Positions 1 through 10,991 of a DNA stretch of 64,000 nt are shown piece after piece (position 1 is the first letter of the stretch; each line of letters begins with the position of its first letter). The DNA is taken from positions 1,793,001-1,857,000 of the forward strand of contig JAQGEQ010000192.1 of NCBI GenBank assembly GCA_034620365.1, given 5' to 3'. The position numbers and the translations under genes are program-made. The stretch is from Pegea sp. RAD2-039 (taxonomy: Eukaryota > Chordata > Thaliacea > Salpida > Salpidae). The notes under the pieces are model-generated. The model saw only the letters and a program-made list of their open reading frames with translations, was not told the origin of the DNA and ran no database searches.

Positions 1-2959
1 GCCAGGCAACTTTCCAACTTGCCCAAAGCAACAATGAAACAGCAACAGCAGCAATCGTGTCATCGCGACTCGGGGTCTTCTGCCACTCAGGTGACGACTT
101 TGTGTTTTGTTGACTTTCACTTGTTCTTGATTAAGTCAATGTTTGCCATCTTTGGATGTTTACTCCTTCGACAACCTGTTGTCTTTCATCTTTGATCAAT
201 TATTTTCTTATTTTTTTTTTACTGTAGTCGATAAAACTTCAAGTAATTTGACGCGAAAAACAAGTTTTCAGTTGAAATTTGAAACTTCCATTTTCTTGCC
301 ACTAAACTTAGTTATTGAAAGATTTCTTTGAAAGTTAAACTCTTCAATTACTTCATCATCTAAATATTTGTTGTTATCTTCAACCAACCACTGATATATT
401 TGCAAATTTCCAGTTAACCACTTTCATCTCCTCATATGTTTTACAAATGATATGAGTAACGTTTTACTTGTACTTTTAATTATTTCCACTTGTAATTGAA
501 CAACTTTTCTACATCAACTTCATCATCATCTCCAGCTTTCTACTTTCTCCACTAATTCCATCATCCTTTTCTTCATTTATCTGCAAAGTTCAACTTCTAA
601 ACCTTCTTAGCTTTGCGTTGGTGCTCTCATGCAACTTTTCATCTACTTCGTCGTCTACACTTCTTCTAACAGCAGATTATTTTTCAGTATCTGACGGATA
701 AAAGCTCGAACACAAACCAGGAAAAAGATTTATCAGAAGAAGATGAACCAAATATTGAAGAAATTCGGAGGTGAGATGTTTGTTCAGTTTCCTCTATTTG
801 CATCATCCCTACTTCCCAAATCTCTAGATGCCTTCTATCTTATTTCATCGTTCTCACTACTAGCACATGTTCAAAACTTGTCCTTATTTGTCACTAACCA
901 CTACTGATGTTTGTCAGCCCGTGACCTTCGATTTTAATTAACGTTTGCTGACGTTACTTTCAATCGTGATTAAAAACCGCATGACTTCATACTTACTAGA
1001 TTTAATTTTTCATCATTACAATCACCAACAATGCCAAATTTACTTCTCATTTAACTCAATTCTTACTGATTTAATCATGTGACTTCACTGTAAGAAAGCA
1101 GATAAACATTTTCATTAAATCCTGCTCACAGCGATCTTGGCAACCTGATTTACTGATGACCTTACTAATCGCTGTCATCTTTGACATTATTTTTTGTGAC
1201 GTCATTTTGGCGCGATGTTCTTCACTAGTTTTAACTCTTTTGCGACTTAATTGTTATTCAATCATCACTAGACTTAAGCTTATCATGAGATCGACTCGCA
1301 GTGACTTTTTGACCGCCTTTCACCTCTAATATTCCCGCCAAACATCTTAACAACACTCGATCTCATTTTTATCGGTTTATTTTCAGATATCTACAATCTG
1401 GCCGCAAACGTCACACAATCGCTGAGTTTTCCGAAGATATCAACCACCAAACACCAACAACACCGTTCCAACCAGCCACTACAACCACCGGTTTCCACCA
1501 CGCGGTAGTTGCTAATAGCAACCGACCTCGCTACTGCCGTCGACAAGCACCAGTATTACCGACCACCACTGAATGGTATATGATCCCTGATCCGATCCCA
1601 TCTCTCAACTACCTTTTTCTCAGTGAAAGTAATCCTACATCATCAAACTCTCCATATCAAGCATCCGACAGACACAAACGTCGATCTCTCGATAACGCTT
1701 CCACCATCCAACAGTTCCAACAAACCTTTAACGATCGAACTACAAATGTGAAGAATCTGCAACTGGTTCGCCCCCCCCCCCCCCCTAACGCCCTTCACAT
1801 CTTGATCGCGATTTCTTTGAAGGAATATCAACAACTCTCGAAGCAGTATCCGAGTGGTCACCACGCAACCGCGCTTCCTTTTGATGTCCAGCATCGATCG
1901 CGATTCAACAACAGAATGATTCAGGTGCCCCCGATTCATCATCACCCCAGTTTTGTTCATCACCTACTTTACAGCAACACGTGATGACGTCATCAGATCA
2001 ACGCGATACCTACTGCGGGAGTTCCTCGCCGTCTCAGACCGCTGCATCTGATAATCATCAAGCTCTTCTTCATCATCTTCAAAAGTCGGTGATCGCGATA
2101 CGTTTCCATGACAACCACTTATCCTTTCCGCTCTTTACAGACTCCATCTTCCTCAAAATAGTTCTTCACCTCCACCTGTGACGTCAAATGTAGTGACGTC
2201 ATCACCGCATCTCACCCCAACATCAACTTACGCCACGTCATCTACTTCGCGGCCTGCCGACTTACCGACCACGTCAGCAGTAAGTTCTTCTGTCTCCATC
2301 GACAAGCTGCTGGTTACTAACAGTTTGTCTACAGGCTTGGAATCGCGTACATGACGTCACTGCCGCTGTTTCCAGTCACGAGGTTTGTAATGAGTTTTAG
2401 ATGATCTTTGGGCTGCTGGTCACTCAAAGAAGGCTTTAACGCCCACTAGTGGTCGAAGTTGTGGGTCACTTTGCTCAGTTTTGTTGATTTTTCAGGAAAC
2501 TGTTTTACTTTCATCTTCATCTGGTAATTGCGATCGAATGCAACATGTAATCAACCAACAAGCAGCTGATAATTATCAAACTATCACAGGTAATTACCAA
2601 CAAACTCAAATGATATCTGATCCAGCTTTGGATCTTTAGTGAGTAGTGCCCAGTGGTTTCCTAGACCTGGAATTAGTTCTACTCTCTACCATCCAAACTT
2701 GCCATCTGTTGATGAAAATACGGAAGGAAATTTATATCAATGTTACATGTTGAGTCAACCAACATACGATAAAAATGAACTTCATAACCTCTACCAAAAC
2801 GCAACTAGCAACGACATGCACATTTCTTATCATCACCCACTTACAACCAGCTCTTTTATGGCCCCTCTGCAACAAACTGTGTTACGTTTGCCTCGTTCGG
2901 TTCCAGAAGCAGGTGATTATATCAAGTTCTTTAAAAAAAACAGTTTTTTTAAAGAATAA
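1..2959 (+). CDS. SIK: Salt-inducible kinase (SIK family), C-terminal regulatory part, 5' truncated by window
   Basis: SIKs are AMPK-related Ser/Thr kinases that phosphorylate CRTC and class IIa HDACs. PKA phosphorylates their C-terminal tail, which then binds 14-3-3. The kinase domain lies left of the window. Exons: 1-90, 688-770, 1387-1924, 1975-2084, 2141-2279, 2335-2382, 2496-2589 and 2640-2959; phases agree at every junction and give about 473 residues. Recognition rests on two tail motifs known from vertebrate SIK2/3: RYLQSGRKRHTIAE (exons 2-3) resembles the conserved RYL...KRHTLA segment, and RRSLDNASTIQQF (around 1680-1720) matches the PKA-site motif RRFSDGAASIQAF. The rest is Gln/Ser/Thr/Pro/His-rich low complexity, as usual for SIK tails. 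Most introns after 1924 are about 50-60 bp. A C15 run at 1771-1785 lies inside the coding sequence; the frame closes with it as written. The 3' end is uncertain: translation may stop at 2957-2959, or a donor near 2911 may lead to another exon. The family call is firm; the SIK1/2/3 subtype is not. Confidence 0.8.
1771..1785 (+). repeat. C15 homopolymer inside the SIK coding exon
   Basis: Fifteen consecutive C bases encode a proline run (RPPPPP) in exon 3 of the SIK gene. The downstream frame joins correctly to the next exon through a 50-bp intron (1925-1974), so the length as given keeps the gene open. A change of one or two bases would bring a stop within a few codons to about thirty codons. 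Such runs are prone to sequencing error and real length polymorphism. Confidence 0.9.
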
Positions 2960-5900
2960 TTTGGATTAATTGAAAGATTTTGACAAGGTTAAATTCGATT
3001 GTGAAATGTTGAAACGATTTTCTATCGTATTTTAACATTTCAGTAGTTTCTGGAAATCGTTACATAAACTAGCAACAATTGAATGTCTATTTATCAAATC
3101 TGTGTTGTGTAAACAAGCTTTGTGGGTATCTTTGCCGAGTTTAGTGGTTTTTACTACATTGTTCTTCCACTAAAATCATTCCTCTGTTAGTAAAAAAAAG
3201 GACAATTTTTAGAATTGTTTATTGATTTAATTTGTAAAGAAATCATGAATTAGTATTCATTTCGAGTTTAGCAAAAACCTCCATAGATTTTAAACACAAC
3301 AGAAGTTAACAAAAAACTGATTATAAAGAACTGCTGGAAAGTGTAAATAGAGTTTGAACAAATTACTTCTTCGACAAAATTGATTTATTGAAAGATATCT
3401 ATTAATTTTCAGCTTTTCAAGGAGAACCAATTAAATGGATGAATAATTTGTGATTCTTCTGGTCTTTAAGGTTTCATCTTCTTTTTGTTTCTTAAAAGTC
3501 TTTTTCAGCAAATAATTCTATATTTAAATATCTTTCCGATTAACCTTTTTTATGACCTTTAATAAAATCAGTAATTCTTTTTCAGATTAAAATTGATTTT
3601 AGCTTGGAATCGAAGTTGTAGTGACTGAATCTCGTACTTTTTCATCAGCTCCTTCTGCAGCATTCAATGATATTTTTCATTTCAAAATAGGCTTCTGTAT
3701 TATTTCATTGATGGTGGTTTTTTTGCTGGTTAACAGCAATACGAGTCGTTTGAATATTTCAGTATATGCTTTTTTCACAATACCTCTTATACAAATTTCT
3801 CTATTTGTTTATGAGCATATACTGGGATGATATCCTTTCTATCAAGTCAATTTTTTGTTTCATGAATATTTCTTTCACTCTTGTCACTGCCTCTAACACT
3901 ACAAACCATTTTTCATTCATTTCTTCTGCATCAGTTCAACTGATGTATAAATCCATATTTCTTCCTACGCCAGTTTTTTAACAAAATGATGAAGATCAAG
4001 ATTAAGTATCAACTGAGTTTTACAAAAACCATCTTTCTATTTATACTTTTTAACATATGAATTAGTGTTGATTTAGAATTGTATGCTTTTTTATTCGTTA
4101 CATCAATCAATTTTTTTTTAATTAGCTTCAATCGTCGAATCTTATTAGAACACGTAACAAGTTGTGATTGGTTATCTGAACAATTCGGTTTTTAAAACAA
4201 CATTTTATATAATTCATCGAATTAGATCAATATGATGTCAACAAAAGTTGACAAATTTTACTTTTGATGGAGATTAGTGAACATTTTTGATATTCTGCAA
4301 AATTAAATGTTTAAAACATCAACTTAATGCCCTACTACTTTCATTCTGACAAATTTGAGTTTACATCAAAATTGTATACTACAAAAAAGTGCTTACTAGA
4401 ATTCAGCTGACATCAACGAAATTGGTCCTTAAAGTAAACATTATTTTGTACATCCCATAATATATTTGTTTAGAAATATTCAGTTTATCTAGAATGATCA
4501 CTTTTCAGGATTTGATTACGTACAAATAACTTCTATGTTTTCTCCAAAGCGTTTGGTTTCAGATCTAGGTCTGATGATTATTTGCGAGTATTTGATTAGA
4601 TTATTCCACCTCCGTAAGCTTAAGATGCAACTAAGTTATTTGAAGAAACTTTTTAGAGAAGCCATGATGTCAACTTTTGAACGTCTCGACTAAATTATTT
4701 ATAAGTAGTAGCAGCAAAAACTTGTACTCGCTGAAGCAAATCGAAAACAACCATTACTACTAGCAGAAGCATTCAAATAAATCTTTTACCGATTAAACTT
4801 TTAAATCGCAAATTTCAAGCTATACCTACATTAAAGTGAAAGGAAAAATTTTGTCTTGTTATTATTGATTGAAATCAGAATATTTTATCTACCAGTTAAT
4901 CAAGGTTTCTTCCATTTTATTATATAAAACTGAATATATATAAACTTTTTAGTTTAACTATTTGGATATTCATAAAACTTTACACTACTTAAATGAAAAA
5001 GTAGTTTTTACAACATGTTTTTTTTCAAAGTAACTCAACGTCAAGTGTTTAACATTTAATTAATGATGAAAAAAATGTCAAGTTTATACCACTAATGGTT
5101 TACCCGAGTGGTGTAACTTTGCGGCTTTTATAAAATACTAAAAAGTAGAAATATTTTTCACTAATAAAAGTGATTGTATTTTGGTCTGATTTTTAATGTA
5201 GCTTCACCTAATTTATTGAGCATTTTGTTAGATCAACAACTTTATTAATAAATTAGCTCCAACAAAAGTAATTACTATCTATACATTATTTGCTTTTATG
5301 CCAAATTTTAACTTCTCAAATCTCTACTAAAGTTACATTCTGAAGTCAAGTAATGTTTTACATTTTTGAATTTTTAAGGATACAAATTTCTAAGAGATCA
5401 GACCATCAATCTTATAAGCTTTTCTAATGACTTAATTTTTTTATAAATAAATGACTTTTATTTACTCACTACCAAATACTTTTATTATCACCTAACTTCT
5501 GTTTGTTTTATTAATTATTAAATAAGATGTTATAATCTTTCACCTTATTAAGTATTTTAAGATGTGTATCAATAGATGCTTGATAAGCAGAGTTGAAATT
5601 TTTATCATATTTTTTGATATTTTTATTATTTATAAATGAAGTTAACAAACACAAGTTGGAAATGTATTATTGAAAAAGATCCTTAAAAATTTACAAATTT
5701 TGTGACTTTTATCTTAAGACACAACTTAATAACTTGATGTTGTCAGAAATCCCTATTATTTTACGATATAGTTGCAGCTTGATAAAGTCTTAAGATTACC
5801 AAAATTGAAATAAAGTATGACTAAGGTATCACTTGTAACCGATTAAAAACTACAAATTTTTTAATAATAATATTTTATTCTGATGTATGACATTAAGAAA

Positions 5901-6732
5901 AACAAAATCGTGATAAGTTTCTAGCTTTGTAGATTTACTTTTTTACAAACAACCTCACCAAGTTAATTTAACAATTTTGTTTCAAAGTTATTGGCAGCAC
6001 AACTTTTTTATCTTTATTCTCTTGTATTGTCTTAACTTCAGTGCAATAAATAGTTATGATAAAAACGTTTATGAAAATAACTACAATTTTTACCTACAAA
6101 TTTCATATTTTAGTTTGATATCGTCTCTATTGATAAAATAGTTATTTAAATGTTTTATAAGCAATTAACTTATAGAAAAGTATATATATAGTAAATCGCT
6201 AAACTTTTATTACTAATTTATGACAAAACGTATGAACACATAACTATAAACATAAAAACTTACTTATGGGATTACAAAGCTAAATAATAGCAGAAATAAT
6301 TAATAGTATAAGATAGAAATTGCTCATATTTCATTATAATGATAAATGCATTTTTAAAGAGGTCTGGATAAAGATTATCAAAACTTACAAAAAAGTAAAT
6401 TATGTTATATAAAATCTTTTTATAAATACATGAAAGATACTTTTCACCTTTACAGACTTTATTTAACACTGATTAAACTTCATCAAATATATTTTTTATT
6501 TCAATGATAACTATTTTATGATTATGTCTGAATGTTTAAACGCAATACTGTTCGCTTTTAAAGATAATTTGATTTTTCAACATCTACACGACGGTGTAAT
6601 CCATTGAATCGTATTGAAACCCAATTTAAAAACTGTTGCTAATTTATAGAAGTTTTATTAAACATTTTTTTGAATTAGTTTGTTTGGCATACTTTAAAAT
6701 TGTAAATAAATTAGAGCTGATTAGAAATTTGC
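2960..6732. other. Gene-poor AT-rich spacer
   Basis: No gene could be supported. The sequence is A+T rich with frequent stops in all frames. On the minus strand, about 3822-3935 is open and looks mildly protein-like (it contains NEKWFVVLEAVTRVKEIF), but I could not find splice sites with compatible phase joining it to other exons. AATAAA on the minus strand (TTTATT at 6654-6659) is a plausible poly(A) signal for the minus-strand gene ending at 6733. Confidence 0.5.
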
Positions 6733-7368
6733 TCAACAGATTATTTGATAAAAATAAGATAATCTTTTTTTGTAAACTCTAATAAAGTTAACTAAATATA
6801 TATTATTTGCTTGTTTGATTGCGTGACAAAAACCTTCAATACACCGACGATCCTGGATGTGAATCTCCCAGTTTATTTCTTGTTGATTGCTTTTAGGGGA
6901 TTGTGATAATTGGTCTGTTGTTGGAAGATGCTGAAGTAAATCGGTAAAAGTCTTGATGTCATCTTTTGTCAGAGGAACTTTGTTCTCCACTGACCTGAGA
7001 AAAGTTTTAAAATTTTGATTTGTATTAAAATTAGATCATCTTTTTTAGTCTCGGTGATGTTAAAGATACATGCGTTGAAAATCTGGAGTTCGTTGCAGAA
7101 ATTTCAGGGATTCTAGAGTTGAAGTGATGTTAGAGGATACTGCTCCCAATTTTAAATCTTCAAAGGTCTTTTGGGTCACATCAACATATAAGAGCTTCTG
7201 AGCTTGAGTCTCATTTATCAGTTCTTCTTCAAAGACGTCAACCTTTTTAATCAGCTCTTTAATTTCAGTATGTATCTTGGTACTTGACAAAACAAAACTA
7301 CTTTCACTCTGTTTAATGAGAAATTTACAATCGTTACACGAATATATGAGAAGACCGGAAGAGGCCAA
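6733..7368 (-). CDS. Unidentified two-exon protein, 186 aa
   Basis: I do not recognise this family. Exon 1 is 7368 down to 7070 and begins MASSGLLIYSCNDCKF. Exon 2 is 6994 down to 6733. The intron (7069-6995, 75 bp) starts GTATCT and ends CTCAG, and the join in phase 2 gives a continuous frame of 187 codons including the stop. The product is mostly helical and charged: residues 30-60 resemble a short coiled coil (EIKELIKKVDVFEEEL), and no signal peptide or membrane segment is evident. Codon use and lack of stops make it look genuinely coding. Further 3' exons instead of the AT-rich last 15 codons are possible. A short kinetochore- or complex-subunit-like helical protein would fit, but that is a guess from composition only. 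Confidence 0.55.
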
Positions 7369-7894
7369 TGGCTCCTTTTTTGGTATTATTTACCTCACAT
7401 AGAAGGTCAAATGCTTATTTTGTTATTCAACGTCGGAAATTACTCCATGTTTCACAGTGCATGTTTTTTATTTCTGATAATTTCTTGTTATTGATGTTAT
7501 CTAACCACACACCACAGATGATAGTTGCATTCGCATCTTTCTTTAGTGATTCCATATCACCAATGACTGTGAAAAACGCAAAAATATTTAAATACAATAA
7601 AATGTAGGTTGTGTAATAGATAGAGCGCTTAGAAAATAAGAATGAATTTGTTTAGATGTACAAGTTAGTTTGTTTTTATTATCGTGAAAGTCCGTGCGAA
7701 TTTTAAGATCAGTAATCACAAAATGGTTCCTAAGATTTGATTTCTTCGCTTTAAAAGTATTCATTTAGGTTTATTTGAAGACCATTTGGCAGCTAATATT
7801 TAAAAGATCAGTATATTCATCAACAAAGGGTATTGATTAGCGGGAGTTTAGTTTAGATTTATCGAATTTATTTGATAAACTGCTGCGACAATCC
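7369..7894. other. Spacer between minus-strand gene and LINE remnant
   Basis: Presumed 5' flank and promoter of the minus-strand gene at 6733-7368. I see no further gene, RNA or repeat in it. Confidence 0.4.
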
Positions 7895-8510
7895 ATATTA
7901 GTAAAAACTCTCTACATTAACCCCACTATTATCTTTTAGAAAGAGCAATTTCTTAAAGATAGAGAACAACAAGTCATAATTAATAGGGCTTCTTGAAGTT
8001 TTCAGTGGTGTTCCCCAATGCAGCATTATTGGCCTTCTACTTTTTAACATTTATATCAATGACATTACAGATCTTTTATCTATACCACTAAATAGTTCTG
8101 TCAATAAAGGAAACTTCAAGCTCTAAATCAACATTAATTTACTTTTATTTAAGCAACAATACAACTTACCAATTTGAGGCCAATAAAGACCTGGAAATCT
8201 TCATCTCTCAAGACATAAAATGGAATCACACACAAATTATTTATTCAGAATTGGTTCATCAACTTTATATCAAATTCTCAAATCTTCTAAGAAAAGAAAT
8301 ATCTCGACCCTATTAAAACTCTACACCACATACATCCGTTCTAAACTAGAGTTCAACTCTTCCTTATCCTTATGGAGTCCTCACCCTCAAATTTACGTTT
8401 TATCTATCCTTCTACAGTGTTTGCAATCTTTCTATGCTAATCTTACACGAAATACAACAGATCCTTTAGTATCCGTCTGCTTTCCATTCGAATGACATTT
8501 CCCAACCAGC
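7895..8510 (+). mobile_element. Degenerate non-LTR retrotransposon (LINE) reverse transcriptase fragment
   Basis: Translation in interrupted frames gives the reverse transcriptase block FLKDREQQVIIN, then GVPQCSIIGLLLFNIYIND, which corresponds to the conserved GVPQGSVLGPLLFxIYINDL signature of jockey/CR1-type LINEs. About 200 bp later comes LYTTYIRSKLEFNSSLSLWS, the relic of the LYKTYVRPxLEYxSxVWSP block near the RT C-terminus. The catalytic YADD region between them is missing or unrecognisable, and there are frameshifts and stops, so this is a dead, internally deleted copy. The boundaries are approximate. Confidence 0.8.
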
Positions 8511-10991
8511 GAAGCCCTGGCGAGAAAGCTCTTGTTTGATATTGGAAGTTTATCTAAAGTCAAGAATGTTACAGACGTCATTGTCCATAACGGTGGTTAT
8601 AGTATGGACATTCCAACTTACCAGTTTAACGGTGAGTATCTCATCTTCAAGTTTTGAATTATAGCCAGGAGCACCAGTTTTACTCTTTTTGTCGCATTAG
8701 GACACTGCTAATCCCCATGCACCCTATGAAAATGGCAAACTGTGGCGGAACAACACTTTATTGGCTGGGATCAGCCTTGTTTAAAGCAGGCGACAGTTGT
8801 ACGATAGAATCGATATATTAATTAATTTTTATGATAGTTAAAATGTACTTTATGTGAAAGGTATACAATATTTTTTTTTGGTAGATGTAATCTATATTTC
8901 TTCTGTTTCAAAGTGATAGTCTAACAAATTGACCGTTTGTGCAATAATAAAAATTCTTTATAACTTTTTGAAGATACTTTATTGTAGGATTTATTGCTTT
9001 ATATATAGTTCTAAAACCATTGGTTTGGTAGTAAAAAGGTATTTGAACTTATATAAGCTTTAATAGTGATTTTCATGAATAATTAAACTATTGTTTTCAT
9101 AACAGTAATTTTTTTAGATAAGAATTTAAGTAAATGAAGTTTAGGAATAATTTTTATCTGCCCAAAAATGAAAAAAATTATGGCTATAATGATGGCACGA
9201 AATTCATTTTATTAAAAAATATCAACTTTTAAAAATAGTATTGCTTTCTACGACTGATATTCTAGCACACGTAACATTTTCTAAACCAAAATCTTGATAA
9301 CGTTTTCGCATAAAATCATTTCTGCTTGAAAATTTAATTCAACTTTCAAAGTATTACTAGGTTTTTTCATCATTTTAAGTTCCAAAAAAAAATGTTGTAA
9401 GCTATTTTTAGATCTGTTACTTGATCTGCAGCGCAAAGTTAGGTTTTCTGATTGCAAAAATGTATATGTTATCTCATAGTGAGATAAATACGAGGTAAAA
9501 TATATAAGGATTCATTTGGTGTTGTTAGATCAGTCTGAAACCAGCTTCACTTTCAGCTTATTGTTAAAACTTTATGTTTTAAGTATCTGTGATGTGTACT
9601 TTAAGCTCCAGCACAGTGTTAAGTTTTCTGAATGTAAGGTTGTATATGTATATCTTTTTGTTTATAACAGACTAAATAACTTTTTGAATGTTTAACGCTG
9701 TTGAAAAAGTGTGCAGTTAGCTAAACTTGGCTGCTACTGCTTTTAGCTTATTATGATTTAAGTTTGTTCTTGTATAATGATATTATTTATAAGCAATTAG
9801 TATTTGAAGTAAAATAGAGTTTTTGCTGACAATTTTTGCTTTATTTTGAGATTATTGTTTTAATTACAAATTTAAAAAACTAGATTGATATAATAAAATC
9901 GATCAAACTCTTAGTATATTAACGACGCTTAAGTTATCTAAAATAAATGAATAAATTAAAAATAATCTATATCTTTAAAGCAGAAGATTAGTATTCTAAA
10001 ATTCAACATTGTTGCACAAGATTATCACCTCAAAATACCGGTATCAAAATACCAAAATGCCTAGCAATAACTAATCAACTTTTGAATTATACGAACTTTT
10101 TTCTCAATATAGAATTCAAAAATTTTTATTTATCAATTCTTAAAAATGCTTAATGTTAAGATAAATTTATGTGCTAGGTACAATTTAATTTATTTATTTA
10201 AAGTAAAGTATATAATTTATCTATCAATATATTTATTATTTTAATAATACCTTTTCAATAAAATTAAGTTAAATAGGCATTATTATAAGTATTTTGTTAA
10301 ATTGTATCAATCTGGTTTATTTTTATCTTATATAAAAATAACTTATTTACTAATTAGAATTTAAATAAAAAATGTTTATAATATGTAAGACTATCTTTCT
10401 GAATTTTTGAACAATTAAACTTAATTATAGGTTTGGAAATAAAACCGCCAATATCTGAAAGTTTGTGTCAAAGAAAGAATGTTCATAGCTTAATGATTAG
10501 TTCCTTATTTATTTTTAATTTACCTATATCATTGTTTTGTATTAAAAAAAAAACTGTCATAAATTTAAAATTCTTAAACAAATACTTAAATTTATATGTT
10601 GATAGATAGTTCAGAGTAAAAGTTTATTATAGAATTTATTTAGTTTACTGGGATTTTGTATTTTAAAGATCTTTTATTCATTTTAGTAAACTTAATTTGA
10701 TTTAAGCAACTTATTTTTGAAAATACAAATGCTGTTGTGATTGTTCTATTTCAAATTTTTATGAATTTTTCCTTGAAAATTATGCTGACATTCAATATTT
10801 GATTTTTTAAATTTATTATCTTGATTTAAGTTCTGTTTTATTGATTTAATTTTACAGAACTTGTTTTATTCTAATGCTTCTATTAAAATATTATTTATTC
10901 ATTAACATGTAATTAGGGTAAGATTATGATTTTTTCTATGATTATTAAAAATATTAATAAACTTTTTAGAATTTTATAGGCTAAAAATTTG
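8511..10991. other. AT-rich spacer upstream of the ENPP gene, with small unexplained open segments
   Basis: Two short stretches look coding but are unassigned: 8520-8636 (contains RKLLFDIGSLSKVKN and ends at a GTGAGT-like donor) and about 8700-8780 (contains NPHAPYENGKLWRNN, then a stop). They may be the downstream part of the adjoining dead LINE or a second relic. Positions about 9430-9475 and 9605-9650 are two diverged direct copies of a roughly 45-bp segment ending TGTATATGT. The remainder, to 10991, is A+T rich without recognisable genes. Confidence 0.45.

Noticed and set aside
143..331. Open frame of 62 codons
   Set aside because: Lies wholly in the intron between SIK exons 1 and 2; Phe/Leu/Ser-rich composition from T-rich DNA, no homology.
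1643..1963. 106-codon minus-strand frame
   Set aside because: Antisense shadow of SIK exon 3, whose + strand frame has recognisable motifs and consistent splicing.
3621..3981. Overlapping + strand frames of about 70 codons
   Set aside because: Hydrophobic, T-rich composition and no recognisable domain; the opposite strand looks more protein-like but also lacks support.
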